Positions 1 to 6,332 are shown, counted from the stretch's first letter. The stretch is DNA of 7,483 nt from Akkermansiaceae bacterium (GCA_029288115.1 JARFPV010000017.1:1-7483), one strand, 5' to 3'. Notes: generated by a model from the letters alone, not told the origin. Numbers and translations: made by a program.

Positions 1-14
1 GGTCGCTCGAAGAA

Positions 15-242
15 ATGGTGGGCGACGCCTGCGATAGGTGGTCCTTCGGACCGCTTCGGGGTGCGGAGTGGGAAAGAAGCAAGAACCAATGCATGCTCCC
101 GCTTGCGGGTTACAAGGGCTGGTTCGTGTCATGGTGGTTCGTCTTCTGCGGGTATCTGGTGACTTGGGTCGGCCTAATGGCTTGGTGGCGCCGAAGGTTG
201 CGGCGCAGAGCGGCTGCCTTGATGAAAGGAGGCGAAGCGTGA
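15..242 (+). CDS. Doubtful small membrane protein ORF, possibly 5'-incomplete
   Basis: A 75-codon frame from ATG 15 to TGA 240-242. The frame is open back to the window edge, so the true start may lie outside. I recognise no family. The product would have one membrane-spanning segment at about residues 36-57 (tryptophan-rich, containing WWFVFCGYLVTWVGL). A strongly basic tail with RRRLRRR follows, predicting a cytoplasmic C-terminus by the positive-inside rule. No ribosome binding site precedes ATG 15. Its stop lies 36 nt before an attC-like site, which is the normal ORF-to-attC arrangement of an integron gene cassette; that is the main reason to list it. Against it, the stretch contains three strong hairpins (37-55, 98-109, 188-206), so it may be structured RNA or non-coding DNA. 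Confidence 0.3.
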   Translation: MVGDACDRWSFGPLRGAEWERSKNQCMLPLAGYKGWFVSWWFVFCGYLVTWVGLMAWWRRRLRRRAAALMKGGEA

Positions 243-278
243 ATGGGTTTCACTATACTACGGCTGAGATAAGCAAAT

Positions 279-406
279 GCCGAACAAGGCGTGGGTGGAC
301 AACCCGCTACCCCGCCGCGAGTCGGAGATTGAACCCTGATGAGATCCCTTTACCTTGAGACGAATTGGCGCTCCCGGTAGCGGGTGCCACCACTCAAACG
401 TTAACC
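279..406 (+). other. attC-like integron recombination site (cassette boundary)
   Basis: A 128-bp imperfect palindrome. The left outer box GCCGAAC (279-285) matches the consensus RYYYAAC at 6 of 7 positions, and the right outer box GTTAACC (400-406) matches GTTRRRY at 6 of 7. Their AAC and GTT triplets pair. Inside them sit two 8-nt unpaired spacers (286-293 and 392-399). Next come inner arms at 294-311 and 376-391 that pair over 16 bp without mismatch, leaving two bulged adenines (299 and 301) on the left arm only. A 64-nt loop (312-375) closes the structure. Symmetric spacers plus extrahelical bases on one arm are hallmarks of attC sites, which IntI folds as a bottom-strand hairpin. The length fits the known range of roughly 57-141 bp. 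No integrase gene is in the window. Each outer box has one deviation, so the site may be degenerate or inactive. A structured RNA is the alternative. Confidence 0.5.
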
Positions 407-428
407 GCCACCAGATCATTGCTATTAC

Positions 429-459
429 ACCGCGCCCTTTACCGAGGTCGCGGTTTTTT
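429..459 (+). terminator. Rho-independent terminator, plus strand
   Basis: ACCGCG (429-434) pairs perfectly with CGCGGT (449-454). After one C-T mismatch, CCT (436-438) pairs with AGG (445-447) around a six-base loop, and a run of six T (454-459) follows. This is a textbook intrinsic terminator for rightward transcription. It starts 22 nt after the attC-like site, and no large gene lies between it and the window start. It therefore ends either a cassette transcript or a non-coding RNA arising at or before position 1. Confidence 0.75.
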
Positions 460-672
460 GTGTCCGTGTGTTTGGTAGAGGCAACAATCAAACGTAACTG
501 ATCAAATGACAAGAGTCCCCTGCCCTCAGTTTTCCAGGAGATCGACAGATGGCCACCCGAGATTTATTTCCCTCTTAAACCGCCCAAGTTACAGTTCAGC
601 GCGAAGTGAATGACCAAATTCGGCTAATTACGATTTACCTGAAGTAGGTTCAGCTTTAGGTTCACCTCAAGA
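460..672. other. Intergenic region before the beta-helix gene
   Basis: No conserved gene is visible. A nine-codon ORF (549-578, MATRDLFPS) follows GGAG at 537-540 with 8-nt spacing; it could be a leader peptide or chance. A short direct repeat, AGGTTCA/AGGTTCA, lies just upstream of the next gene (within about 646-664). The promoter for the gene at 673 should be in this stretch, because a strong terminator closes the upstream transcript, but I cannot pick out a convincing -35/-10 pair. Confidence 0.4.
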
Positions 673-1899
673 ATGCAACAGTCCGAAGCACCTCAAACCA
701 AATCAAAACTGCTTGTGGTTAGCCTGATGGTCGTAACTGCATTGATCATCTTCGTCCTAGTTAATCTCACCGCCCGAAACAAGGATGGGGCGCAGCCCAA
801 GGAGACGCCTCCCGACTCCCAAGTATCGCCTGCGCAGCTGGGTAAGCTGGATCTAAGTAAGGCGGTTAACGCCGTCGAGGCCGGACTCGTGCCCGGTTCA
901 GACGATGACCAAAGCGGGAAGTTGGCGTCCATCATGGCGGCGGTAGCGGCCGATCCGGATCAGGATACGGTGTATGTCCCGGAAGGTCGTTACTATATTG
1001 CGAAGGCAATTGGCTTGCGGCCCGGAGTCAACCTCATCGGGGCCGGGATGGGCCGGACTGTCTTCTACCGCGACGACGCGGCGGACTATCTCGTCGGTCG
1101 CGGGGGCAAAGGAGATTTCAGGCAGGCACTTGTTGCCAACTTGAGTTTTCGCAACGAGCAGCGCACCCTCCTGATGGGAGACGTGCACCACCTGCGATTC
1201 CACAACGTCGAGTTCGAAGGAGGAATGGTGCGATTCGAGAAAGCTTCACACGTTACCATCAAGGGGTGTTTTTTTAACCGGAACCTGGGAAAAGGCGGCT
1301 ATGCCAGTTCGAGCTGTTCGAACATGCGTCTCGTGCACAATCGCTTCCTCTCCATCGAAAATGGAAGCATCAACCTGAGCGGTCATAAGAATTCCTATGT
1401 GGCCTACAATCACATCACTGCGGACAAGCTTATCGACTCCGGCTACGCCGGCATTCGACTACCCAATACCGCCAGCAACAATCTCATCGAGCACAATTAC
1501 ATCGAGAACCACGGACGCGGACTCTTTGTGCTGACATATTCCTCTCACAACACCCTCCGTCACAACACAGTCAAGTCGACCAAGCATCAAGGCGTTCTCG
1601 TACAGAGCCCAGACAACCGCATCGAACACAACGTGGTCATCGACGCTGGGCTGACTGCGATCCGTGTTAGCGATGCCCGCCACGAGAGGCTTCCCCCGTC
1701 AATTGCCAGCGGCAACCGGATTCTCCATAACCTGGTCACTGACACCCGGGATGCGGACACCGATGCTCAAGTCGGACTCATCGTAAGCGCGGCGAACACC
1801 ACCGTTGAGGGGAACATCGTAGATCGCCGATTCGGGCGCTCGTTTATGGATTTCCGGGACGGCGACGGCAATACGAAGGAGGGTAACGTCTACCGCTGA
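673..1899 (+). CDS. Membrane-anchored right-handed parallel beta-helix protein
   Basis: A 408-residue protein. A short polar N-terminus precedes one hydrophobic segment (residues about 13-32), which reads as an uncleaved signal anchor; no lipobox cysteine follows. A Pro/Gln-rich linker leads to a cap typical of pectate-lyase-like folds (about 80-132, with TVYVPEGRYYI and GVNLIGAGMGRTVFY). From about residue 170 come at least nine PbH1-type coils: HLRFHNVEFEG, HVTIKGCFFNR, NMRLVHNRFLS, then a series of NxIxHNxI coils such as NLIEHNYIENH and NRIEHNVVIDA, ending near residue 385. The asparagines at repeated positions fit the internal Asn ladder of this fold. Family members bind, cleave or epimerise polysaccharides or act as adhesins; I see no certain catalytic set, so substrate and activity are open. 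ATG 673 is chosen because it places the anchor at the N-terminus; no Shine-Dalgarno precedes it. The protein is predicted to face the periplasm. Confidence 0.85.
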   Translation: MQQSEAPQTKSKLLVVSLMVVTALIIFVLVNLTARNKDGAQPKETPPDSQVSPAQLGKLDLSKAVNAVEAGLVPGSDDDQSGKLASIMAAVAADPDQDTVYVPEGRYYIAKAIGLRPGVNLIGAGMGRTVFYRDDAADYLVGRGGKGDFRQALVANLSFRNEQRTLLMGDVHHLRFHNVEFEGGMVRFEKASHVTIKGCFFNRNLGKGGYASSSCSNMRLVHNRFLSIENGSINLSGHKNSYVAYNHITADKLIDSGYAGIRLPNTASNNLIEHNYIENHGRGLFVLTYSSHNTLRHNTVKSTKHQGVLVQSPDNRIEHNVVIDAGLTAIRVSDARHERLPPSIASGNRILHNLVTDTRDADTDAQVGLIVSAANTTVEGNIVDRRFGRSFMDFRDGDGNTKEGNVYR

Positions 1900-1910
1900 G
1901 GAGAGGTGCG

Positions 1911-1958
1911 ATGACACCGAAGCATCCAACAGACGGATTGTCCCGAAAACGGAATTAA
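1911..1958 (+). CDS. Possible 15-residue ORF after the beta-helix gene
   Basis: The purine-rich GAGGAGAGG (1898-1906) overlaps the stop of the beta-helix gene and lies just before ATG 1911. The frame encodes MTPKHPTDGLSRKRN and stops at TAA 1956-1958. The ribosome binding site is better than those of the large genes here. The peptide has no recognisable feature and could be a coupled micro-ORF, the remnant start of a lost gene, or chance. Confidence 0.15.
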   Translation: MTPKHPTDGLSRKRN

Positions 1959-2043
1959 AGGACTGTTTCATAAAAACAACATTCCATCACTGAGGGAACA
2001 GATCATCTGAGGACAAGACACAGCTCCAATTCGGTTAGGCCTG

Positions 2044-2060
2044 AAAAAAGCCTCGCAGGC
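2044..2060 (-). terminator. Weak intrinsic terminator for the M15 peptidase gene
   Basis: Read on the minus strand, GCCT-GCG-AGGC (2060 to 2050) forms a compact GC hairpin followed at once by six T (2049 to 2044), about 40 nt past the stop of the peptidase gene. The stem is only four pairs plus a wobble. A competing outer pairing, GGCCTG (2038-2043) with CAGGCC (2056-2061), is possible. It lies between two convergent genes, where a terminator is expected. Confidence 0.4.
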
Positions 2061-2100
2061 CGAAGTGCCCAGCAGTAAATCGTTCGAGATTTAATCCCTC

Positions 2101-2790
2101 TCACACTCCCCAGGTCGCGTTACGGCCTCTGGTATCGATGTGGATGAAGGTGTTGTAGAGACCGATGCCGCCTTTGAAGTATCCTTCCTTGCGGAGTTGG
2201 TCTGCCATGTCGAAGGCTCTGCGCGGTGAGCAGTCGAATACCAGGTCCAGGGCTCGGTTTTGCATATGCAGCGAGTATTTGGAGGCACCTGGGCACTTTG
2301 CATTGTAGGCGAGTGACCGATACGCGGACACGACGTACCGCAAGGGGGTGTTGAGTCGCTGACGGATCTTGTTCGCGACGTGAAGGGTCGGGACGATATT
2401 GGACCAAAGTTCTGTCGGAGGCACACCGCTGGAAACGCCTTCCCTTCTTTTGAAATGCGGGCGTAGGATCTCGCTGGCACTCAAGTATTTCATCGGGTGG
2501 GCATTGAGAAATTTTCGGTATGCCTGCACATCAGCGGTGCTGGGTATGGAGTTGCTGCTGGGATAATGGGGTTTGTTGGCGACCGGAGTTTTCTGGATCA
2601 GACTGGCACATACTGAGAGCAGGTGGTGGCGGTTCAGATATCCCGCGCTTATACCGCCGGCCATGAGCAAGGATCCACCCATAAGAAAAGACCGCCGGGT
2701 CATGCCAGCACCCCGGGATTCATCCTGAGAATCCACCTTGGGCACGTCAGGTGGCGCGAGTTCGCGATCCGGTTCAACATTCTCACCCAT
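2101..2790 (-). CDS. Tat-exported M15/DUF882-like zinc peptidase
   Basis: A 229-residue protein. Residues 31-37 (TRRSFLM) match the twin-arginine motif and are followed by the small hydrophobic stretch GGSLLMAGGISAG, so export folded through Tat is predicted. The C-terminal domain (about 85-229) resembles peptidase family M15, of the DUF882/Peptidase_M15_3 type: VVSAYRSLAYN (153-163), SLHMQNRALDL (173-183) and FIHID (215-219). The expected metal ligands are His175, Asp182 and His217. Relatives cut or bind peptidoglycan peptides (D,D- or L,D-carboxypeptidases), so a role in wall remodelling in the periplasm is inferred. The usual Gly of the HxxGxAxD motif is Asn178 here. ATG 2790 gives a 30-residue leader before the Tat motif; ATG 2703 (Met30), with GGGG about 7 nt upstream, is a credible alternative start giving 200 residues. 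Cys61 does not sit in a good lipobox. Confidence 0.8.
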   Translation of the reverse strand: MGENVEPDRELAPPDVPKVDSQDESRGAGMTRRSFLMGGSLLMAGGISAGYLNRHHLLSVCASLIQKTPVANKPHYPSSNSIPSTADVQAYRKFLNAHPMKYLSASEILRPHFKRREGVSSGVPPTELWSNIVPTLHVANKIRQRLNTPLRYVVSAYRSLAYNAKCPGASKYSLHMQNRALDLVFDCSPRRAFDMADQLRKEGYFKGGIGLYNTFIHIDTRGRNATWGV

Positions 2791-2877
2791 AGAAGATTAC
2801 AACGCATCTAACGGAGTGTTTCTTTCACGGTTGTATCATGGAGGACACAGGATATTTTTTTCTGCGGCTGCATCGCC

Positions 2878-4221
2878 TTATTCAGTCTTGCTTGATTGAG
2901 GAAGCAGCACCTTCTCCCCCTCCAAGCTGGCGACGGTGACGGCGGCACAGGAATCGCCGAAGACGTTTACGGCGGTGCGGCTCATATCGAGCAGCCGATC
3001 CACCGAGAGCAGAGCTACGATAGCCATTTCCGCATTCGGAATGTTCGAGCTTCTGAGGATAAGAAGAATCGCCACGAGGCTTGCCGATGGGATTCCTGCC
3101 ACGCCGATACTCGTTAGTAGCGCGGTGACCACGACGGCAAACTGCGCCGCCACTCCCATTTCAATACCCATCACCTGGGCAACAAACAGTACGGCTACAC
3201 ACTCATAGAGTGCGGTTCCGTCCATATTCACGGTGGCACCGAGCGGCAGCGTAAAACTGGAGACCCTCTTGGAGACGCCGGCATTCTTCTGAACGCAGTG
3301 CATGGTCTCAGGCAAGGTGGCAGATGATGATGCCGTGGAGAATGCAGTGAGCAATGCCATTTTCATCGCTTTAAAATGCGTCCATGGGCTCACCCTGGCG
3401 ATGTATTGAAGCACCAGAGGCATGACCACAAATAGATGGATCGCGAGTGCTAACAAGACGGTTCCAAAATACTTACCCAAGCTCAAAAATATCTCCGGTC
3501 CACTTTTAAAAATGGTGGGAATCATCAGTCCGAACACGCCCAACGGAGCGAACACCATTACCCATTGAGTGACACGGATCATCACATCGTTGATCCCCTG
3601 AATGCTCCCTAACAGTGGCGTCATGCTGGTTTGCGGCAATCTTGTCATAGCAATGGCGAAAAGGATGGCAAAAAAGATCATCCCGAGCAGCTGACCGTTC
3701 GAGGACGCTGCACTGAAGATGTTTTCGGGGATCATTTTTTTGAACAGATCGGCGTAGTCACCAGGTTTGCGTTGCCCAGCTGCAGCCACTTTTGCTTTTT
3801 CTGCTTCGGTCGCCCCATCTGCCTTTTCTTGAAGTGCCTGACGAATCTCAGCGTTCGGTTTTCCATCCACCAGGCCTGGCTGGATGGTATTGACTAACAG
3901 GAGACCGACAATAATGGCGGCGAAACTGGTTCCCATATAAAACCCGAGAGTTTTCATTCCCAGCCGTCCGAAGCCCTTGATTCCGCCAAGCGAGGCTATT
4001 CCGGCAATAATGGAACTAACGACCAGGGGCACAATAATCATCTGCAGGGCGCGAATAAAGAGCTTACCCACAAAATCACACACCGAGATGGTGTTCATGA
4101 TGAATTTGTATGCGGCGGAATCCTGCGACACAGTCGCCGTGATATTCCTAAAAACGATGGCTGTGCCTGTCGCCAGAATCAGGGCGATGAGGATCTGCCA
4201 GTGGGGTGCGATCTTTTTCAT
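2878..4221 (-). CDS. Dicarboxylate/acidic amino acid:cation symporter (DAACS family)
   Basis: A 447-residue inner-membrane transporter of the GltP/GltT/DctA family (SLC1-like, elevator mechanism), which imports glutamate, aspartate or C4-dicarboxylates with Na+ or H+. All core signatures are visible: the serine-rich HP1 tip SSSATLPETM (298-307), NMDGT in TM7 (332-336), the HP2 tip GIPSAS (376-381), and TM8 with Asp412, Arg415, Asn419 and Asp423. These four match Asp394, Arg397, Asn401 and Asp405 of GltPh. The arginine binds the side-chain carboxylate in acidic-substrate transporters, so acidic amino acid or dicarboxylate uptake is more likely than neutral. The NMDGT motif suggests sodium coupling. 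The loop between TM3 and TM4 is long and charged (about 117-165, rich in Ala, Lys and Glu). ATG 4221 directly precedes MKKIAPHWQI, a typical start; AGGG lies 10 nt upstream, a little far. The gap to the upstream same-strand gene is 71 nt, so co-transcription is possible. The exact substrate cannot be told from sequence. Confidence 0.93.
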   Translation of the reverse strand: MKKIAPHWQILIALILATGTAIVFRNITATVSQDSAAYKFIMNTISVCDFVGKLFIRALQMIIVPLVVSSIIAGIASLGGIKGFGRLGMKTLGFYMGTSFAAIIVGLLLVNTIQPGLVDGKPNAEIRQALQEKADGATEAEKAKVAAAGQRKPGDYADLFKKMIPENIFSAASSNGQLLGMIFFAILFAIAMTRLPQTSMTPLLGSIQGINDVMIRVTQWVMVFAPLGVFGLMIPTIFKSGPEIFLSLGKYFGTVLLALAIHLFVVMPLVLQYIARVSPWTHFKAMKMALLTAFSTASSSATLPETMHCVQKNAGVSKRVSSFTLPLGATVNMDGTALYECVAVLFVAQVMGIEMGVAAQFAVVVTALLTSIGVAGIPSASLVAILLILRSSNIPNAEMAIVALLSVDRLLDMSRTAVNVFGDSCAAVTVASLEGEKVLLPQSSKTE

Positions 4222-4292
4222 ACGCGCGAAACCCTAGGGCAAGCGGGCGAACGTTGAAAGAACTCAATCGACGAATAATAGCAGGGTCGAAT

Positions 4293-6242
4293 TCAGGATT
4301 TCCGTGATACTTCCAAGAGGAATTTGATGCGCTGTCTACCGGGGTCAAGCATGCGGGATATTTTGATTGCCTGCTTCGGTTGGGTCTGCTTCGCGGCAGC
4401 ACGTGCAACATGATCCTCGGCTGTTACGCGGATTGTTTCAGTAGTAATGGCTTGTGCAGATTGCTGAGCGGTGGAGATGTCGTTGTTAACGGCAAGCGTG
4501 TAAGCAAGCTTACCCAGCGCCGTATCGCGCAACACTGGGTTTGCGATGGCCTCGACCAGAGGAATGGATTGTCCCGTTTCGTTACTTTCTGCATACACCA
4601 GCGCCATATCAGCACGCACCCTGTCCTGCGCATAGTCGGATGCAATTCTCGGAACGGATCGACGTGCATCCTCGAGCAAAGAGAGCGCTTGACGGTCATC
4701 ACCTTGGCGGAGCCGATAACGTGCCATTGAAACCAGCGCCAGAGCCTTTTCATCGGGTCGCGAGATACTTTGCATCGTATTATATGCCACATGATGCGCA
4801 CCGTCCGCTGCGGCAGCCTGTGCAATCGAGCGATAGGCAATATCACGTTCATATTCCGATTCTATCCGCAAAGCAACATTGCGGGCACGTGCTGGCTCAC
4901 CATTGTTAGCAGTTGTCGCCGAAACATTACGTAGCCCTCGGTCACGCAATGCATCCACAGGAATGGATGATACGTTTGCCAATGCGCCACACAAGTCCCC
5001 CGCCCTGGCTTGCTCAACTGACATGCTCTCAATGGCATGCGATTTCTCTTTGTCATCACGAATACGAGAAACCACGAGGGCGCTATCAGAAAACCTCCCA
5101 CGTCGTGCCAACTCTGTGGAAAGTTCCTTCAGCGTGGCATCTTCGATGGGTATGTTGCCAATATTCCTGAGCATCTGGAGTCCCCCACCCAGATCACCTG
5201 AACGGGCACGGATCTGGGCAAGTGAGGCGTTGGTGCTATCCTTGATTCTGTAATCATGGATTTGAGTTGTGGAATGCTCAGCTCCGGAAAAATCCTTCAG
5301 TGCAGCACGCCGTAACGCAATACGACGATAAGCATCGTCTTTTTTGACTCTATCAGAAATCATCACCACAGTTTGAACTGCCTTCGATACACCTTCGTAT
5401 GAGGCCTCACTTTCAGCAATTGCTACCAACGCAATATCCCTTCCTACTGAGTCAACTATTCGCGACATCAAATTCTTGGCTGTTCCCATGTCACCTCTGC
5501 GTGCTGCCCATGCTGAAATTTCTGCCATGGCAAGTTCACGCTCTCGTAGTGCGGCGATATTCTGCAGTGCATTGAACGCATCATCCGGTTGTTTCATTAA
5601 GAGCATCGCCTTCACGACATCCCTAACCGACGATGACGAGTATTGCGGATCATCAGGATCGACTGCAAGTTTTTCAGCAATGAGCAACACCTCACGTGCA
5701 TCCACCATATTTCCACGAGAATAATATTCCTGAGCAACGGCAATGAGATTTTTCCACGGCTTGAGACTTTTCAAAGCCTGCCTGTAAGCTTCCTCGATCA
5801 AGCGGTCACGCAAGCTATCATTCAGAACTTTAGATGCACAGTGCGCGGGAGTTATAGCTCGTGAAGTCTGTGGTGTGACAGGAACGGGAACTGTATTTCG
5901 TTTATCAGCGCGCACCCCGAGGAATTCATCAGCAATTATTTCAGCACGGCTAACACTCTGATATTCATCAGTATCCTCAGCTTCTAAACCGCGCTTCCTG
6001 AGAGCAAGTTCGGATATCTTATCAGCCCTAAACCTGCGGAATTCTTCCGACACGCCCTCACGGTCATCTCGGAAAGACGATTTGCCATCCTCAACCTCTG
6101 ATCCATCTCCATCTTCATAGAATAAGGTTACCGTGCCCAAAATTATTGACGAAACCGACACTAACAGCATCAATCCGAGCAGCATACTTCTGCGTAAATA
6201 ATCATGTAAAGGGTCCATGGGATAAATTGATACGAGCTTCAC
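4293..6242 (-). CDS. Membrane-anchored alpha-solenoid (TPR-like repeat) protein
   Basis: 649 residues from GTG 6242, or 641 from ATG 6218 (MDPLHDYLRR); neither start has a Shine-Dalgarno, and ATG 6218 is equally likely. One membrane segment (about 19-41, containing LLGLMLLVSVSSIILG) follows a short cytoplasmic tail. A charged, probably disordered stretch (42-145) comes next, then helices. From about residue 207 to the end there are roughly 13 tandem helical hairpins in a ~33-residue register, with a loose pattern A-x-x-G-D at the turn, I/L in the second helix and R-D/x-A-L-x-x-I-A at the unit end (for example GDMGTAKNLM...RDIALVAIA and GEPARARNVA...RDIAYRSIA). This is a TPR-like solenoid, typical of protein-protein scaffolds. 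I recognise no specific family or enzyme domain. The repeats are predicted to sit on the periplasmic side. Function is unknown; collinearity with the downstream symporter is not evidence of a shared job. Confidence 0.8.
   Translation of the reverse strand: MKLVSIYPMDPLHDYLRRSMLLGLMLLVSVSSIILGTVTLFYEDGDGSEVEDGKSSFRDDREGVSEEFRRFRADKISELALRKRGLEAEDTDEYQSVSRAEIIADEFLGVRADKRNTVPVPVTPQTSRAITPAHCASKVLNDSLRDRLIEEAYRQALKSLKPWKNLIAVAQEYYSRGNMVDAREVLLIAEKLAVDPDDPQYSSSSVRDVVKAMLLMKQPDDAFNALQNIAALRERELAMAEISAWAARRGDMGTAKNLMSRIVDSVGRDIALVAIAESEASYEGVSKAVQTVVMISDRVKKDDAYRRIALRRAALKDFSGAEHSTTQIHDYRIKDSTNASLAQIRARSGDLGGGLQMLRNIGNIPIEDATLKELSTELARRGRFSDSALVVSRIRDDKEKSHAIESMSVEQARAGDLCGALANVSSIPVDALRDRGLRNVSATTANNGEPARARNVALRIESEYERDIAYRSIAQAAAADGAHHVAYNTMQSISRPDEKALALVSMARYRLRQGDDRQALSLLEDARRSVPRIASDYAQDRVRADMALVYAESNETGQSIPLVEAIANPVLRDTALGKLAYTLAVNNDISTAQQSAQAITTETIRVTAEDHVARAAAKQTQPKQAIKISRMLDPGRQRIKFLLEVSRKS
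4296..5624 (-). repeat. Coding tandem repeats, ~33-codon units (about 13 copies)
   Basis: These are the solenoid units of the membrane-anchored protein, visible at protein level (residues about 207-649) but too diverged to show as DNA repeats. Seven units I counted residue by residue are exactly 33 long (starting LARRGRF, QARAGDL, TANNGEP, AAADGAH, YAESNET, LAVNNDI and the unit ending EVSRKS is near this length). One is 32 (ARSGDLG). The unit starting RLRQGDD is longer by about seven residues. The strength of the divergence suggests an old array rather than recent duplication. Confidence 0.6.
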
Positions 6243-6249
6243 ACAATAT

Positions 6250-6278
6250 TTATTTCATAATTCTTAAATATGAAATAA
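6250..6278. promoter_or_regulatory. Perfect 10-bp inverted repeat in divergent promoter region
   Basis: TTATTTCATA (6250-6259) and TATGAAATAA (6269-6278) are exact reverse complements around a 9-nt AT-only-but-one spacer (6260-6268), giving 19 bp centre-to-centre. It lies in the AT-rich 86-nt region between the divergent solenoid gene and gltX. The symmetry and near two-turn spacing fit a dimeric regulator's operator. There is no T-run after a GC stem, so it is not a terminator. Its left arm ends 8 nt before the GTG start of the solenoid gene, which slightly favours the downstream ATG 6218 as the true start if a promoter sits here. No regulator is identified. Confidence 0.4.
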
Positions 6279-6302
6279 CACGGTGGACAACGCTTGCGCA
6301 TC

Positions 6303-6332
6303 ATGACGGGACGCGCTAAACAACGCCCGTGA
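6303..6332 (+). CDS. Possible nine-codon leader ORF overlapping the gltX start
   Basis: ATG 6303 opens a frame encoding MTGRAKQRP whose TGA (6330-6332) overlaps the GTG start of gltX in the sequence GTGA. Such overlaps permit translational coupling, which would help initiation at a GTG that lacks a Shine-Dalgarno. The leader itself also lacks a clear ribosome binding site, and an overlap this short can arise by chance. Confidence 0.2.
   Translation: MTGRAKQRP

Noticed and set aside
40..110. Cobalamin-riboswitch-like fragments (GGGAA, CCCGC) and general resemblance to RNase P or tmRNA
   Set aside because: The defining conserved blocks of these RNAs are missing, so no known RNA class could be assigned.
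239..358. A 39-codon ORF from GTG 239 with an excellent AAAGGAGG at 225-232 and a GTGA overlap with the preceding frame
   Set aside because: It runs through the attC-like palindrome. The peptide (TRRGWTTRYPAASRR and similar) has the Arg/Pro-rich look of a translated recombination site, and ORF and attC rarely overlap this far.
258..512. 84-codon minus-strand frame opposite the attC-like site and terminator
   Set aside because: No recognisable sequence features. It covers both the palindrome and the terminator and appears to be a chance frame.
1924..2040. Second attC candidate: ATCCAAC (1924-1930) and GTTAGGC (2034-2040) both match the outer-box consensus, 117 bp apart, around the end of the beta-helix gene
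   Set aside because: The inner arms do not pair properly: only TTGTCC/GGACAA is complementary, with spacers of 7 and 17 nt. The degenerate boxes alone are expected by chance. If it were real, the beta-helix gene would itself be a cassette.
2598..2612. Possible lipobox at Cys61 of the M15-like protein (LLSVC)
   Set aside because: The residue before the cysteine is Val rather than Gly, Ala or Ser, and a Tat signal with its own hydrophobic stretch lies just upstream.
4232..4239. Palindrome CCCTAGGG just upstream of the symporter start
   Set aside because: Eight-base palindromes are common. There is no spacer, second copy or nearby promoter element to support an operator.
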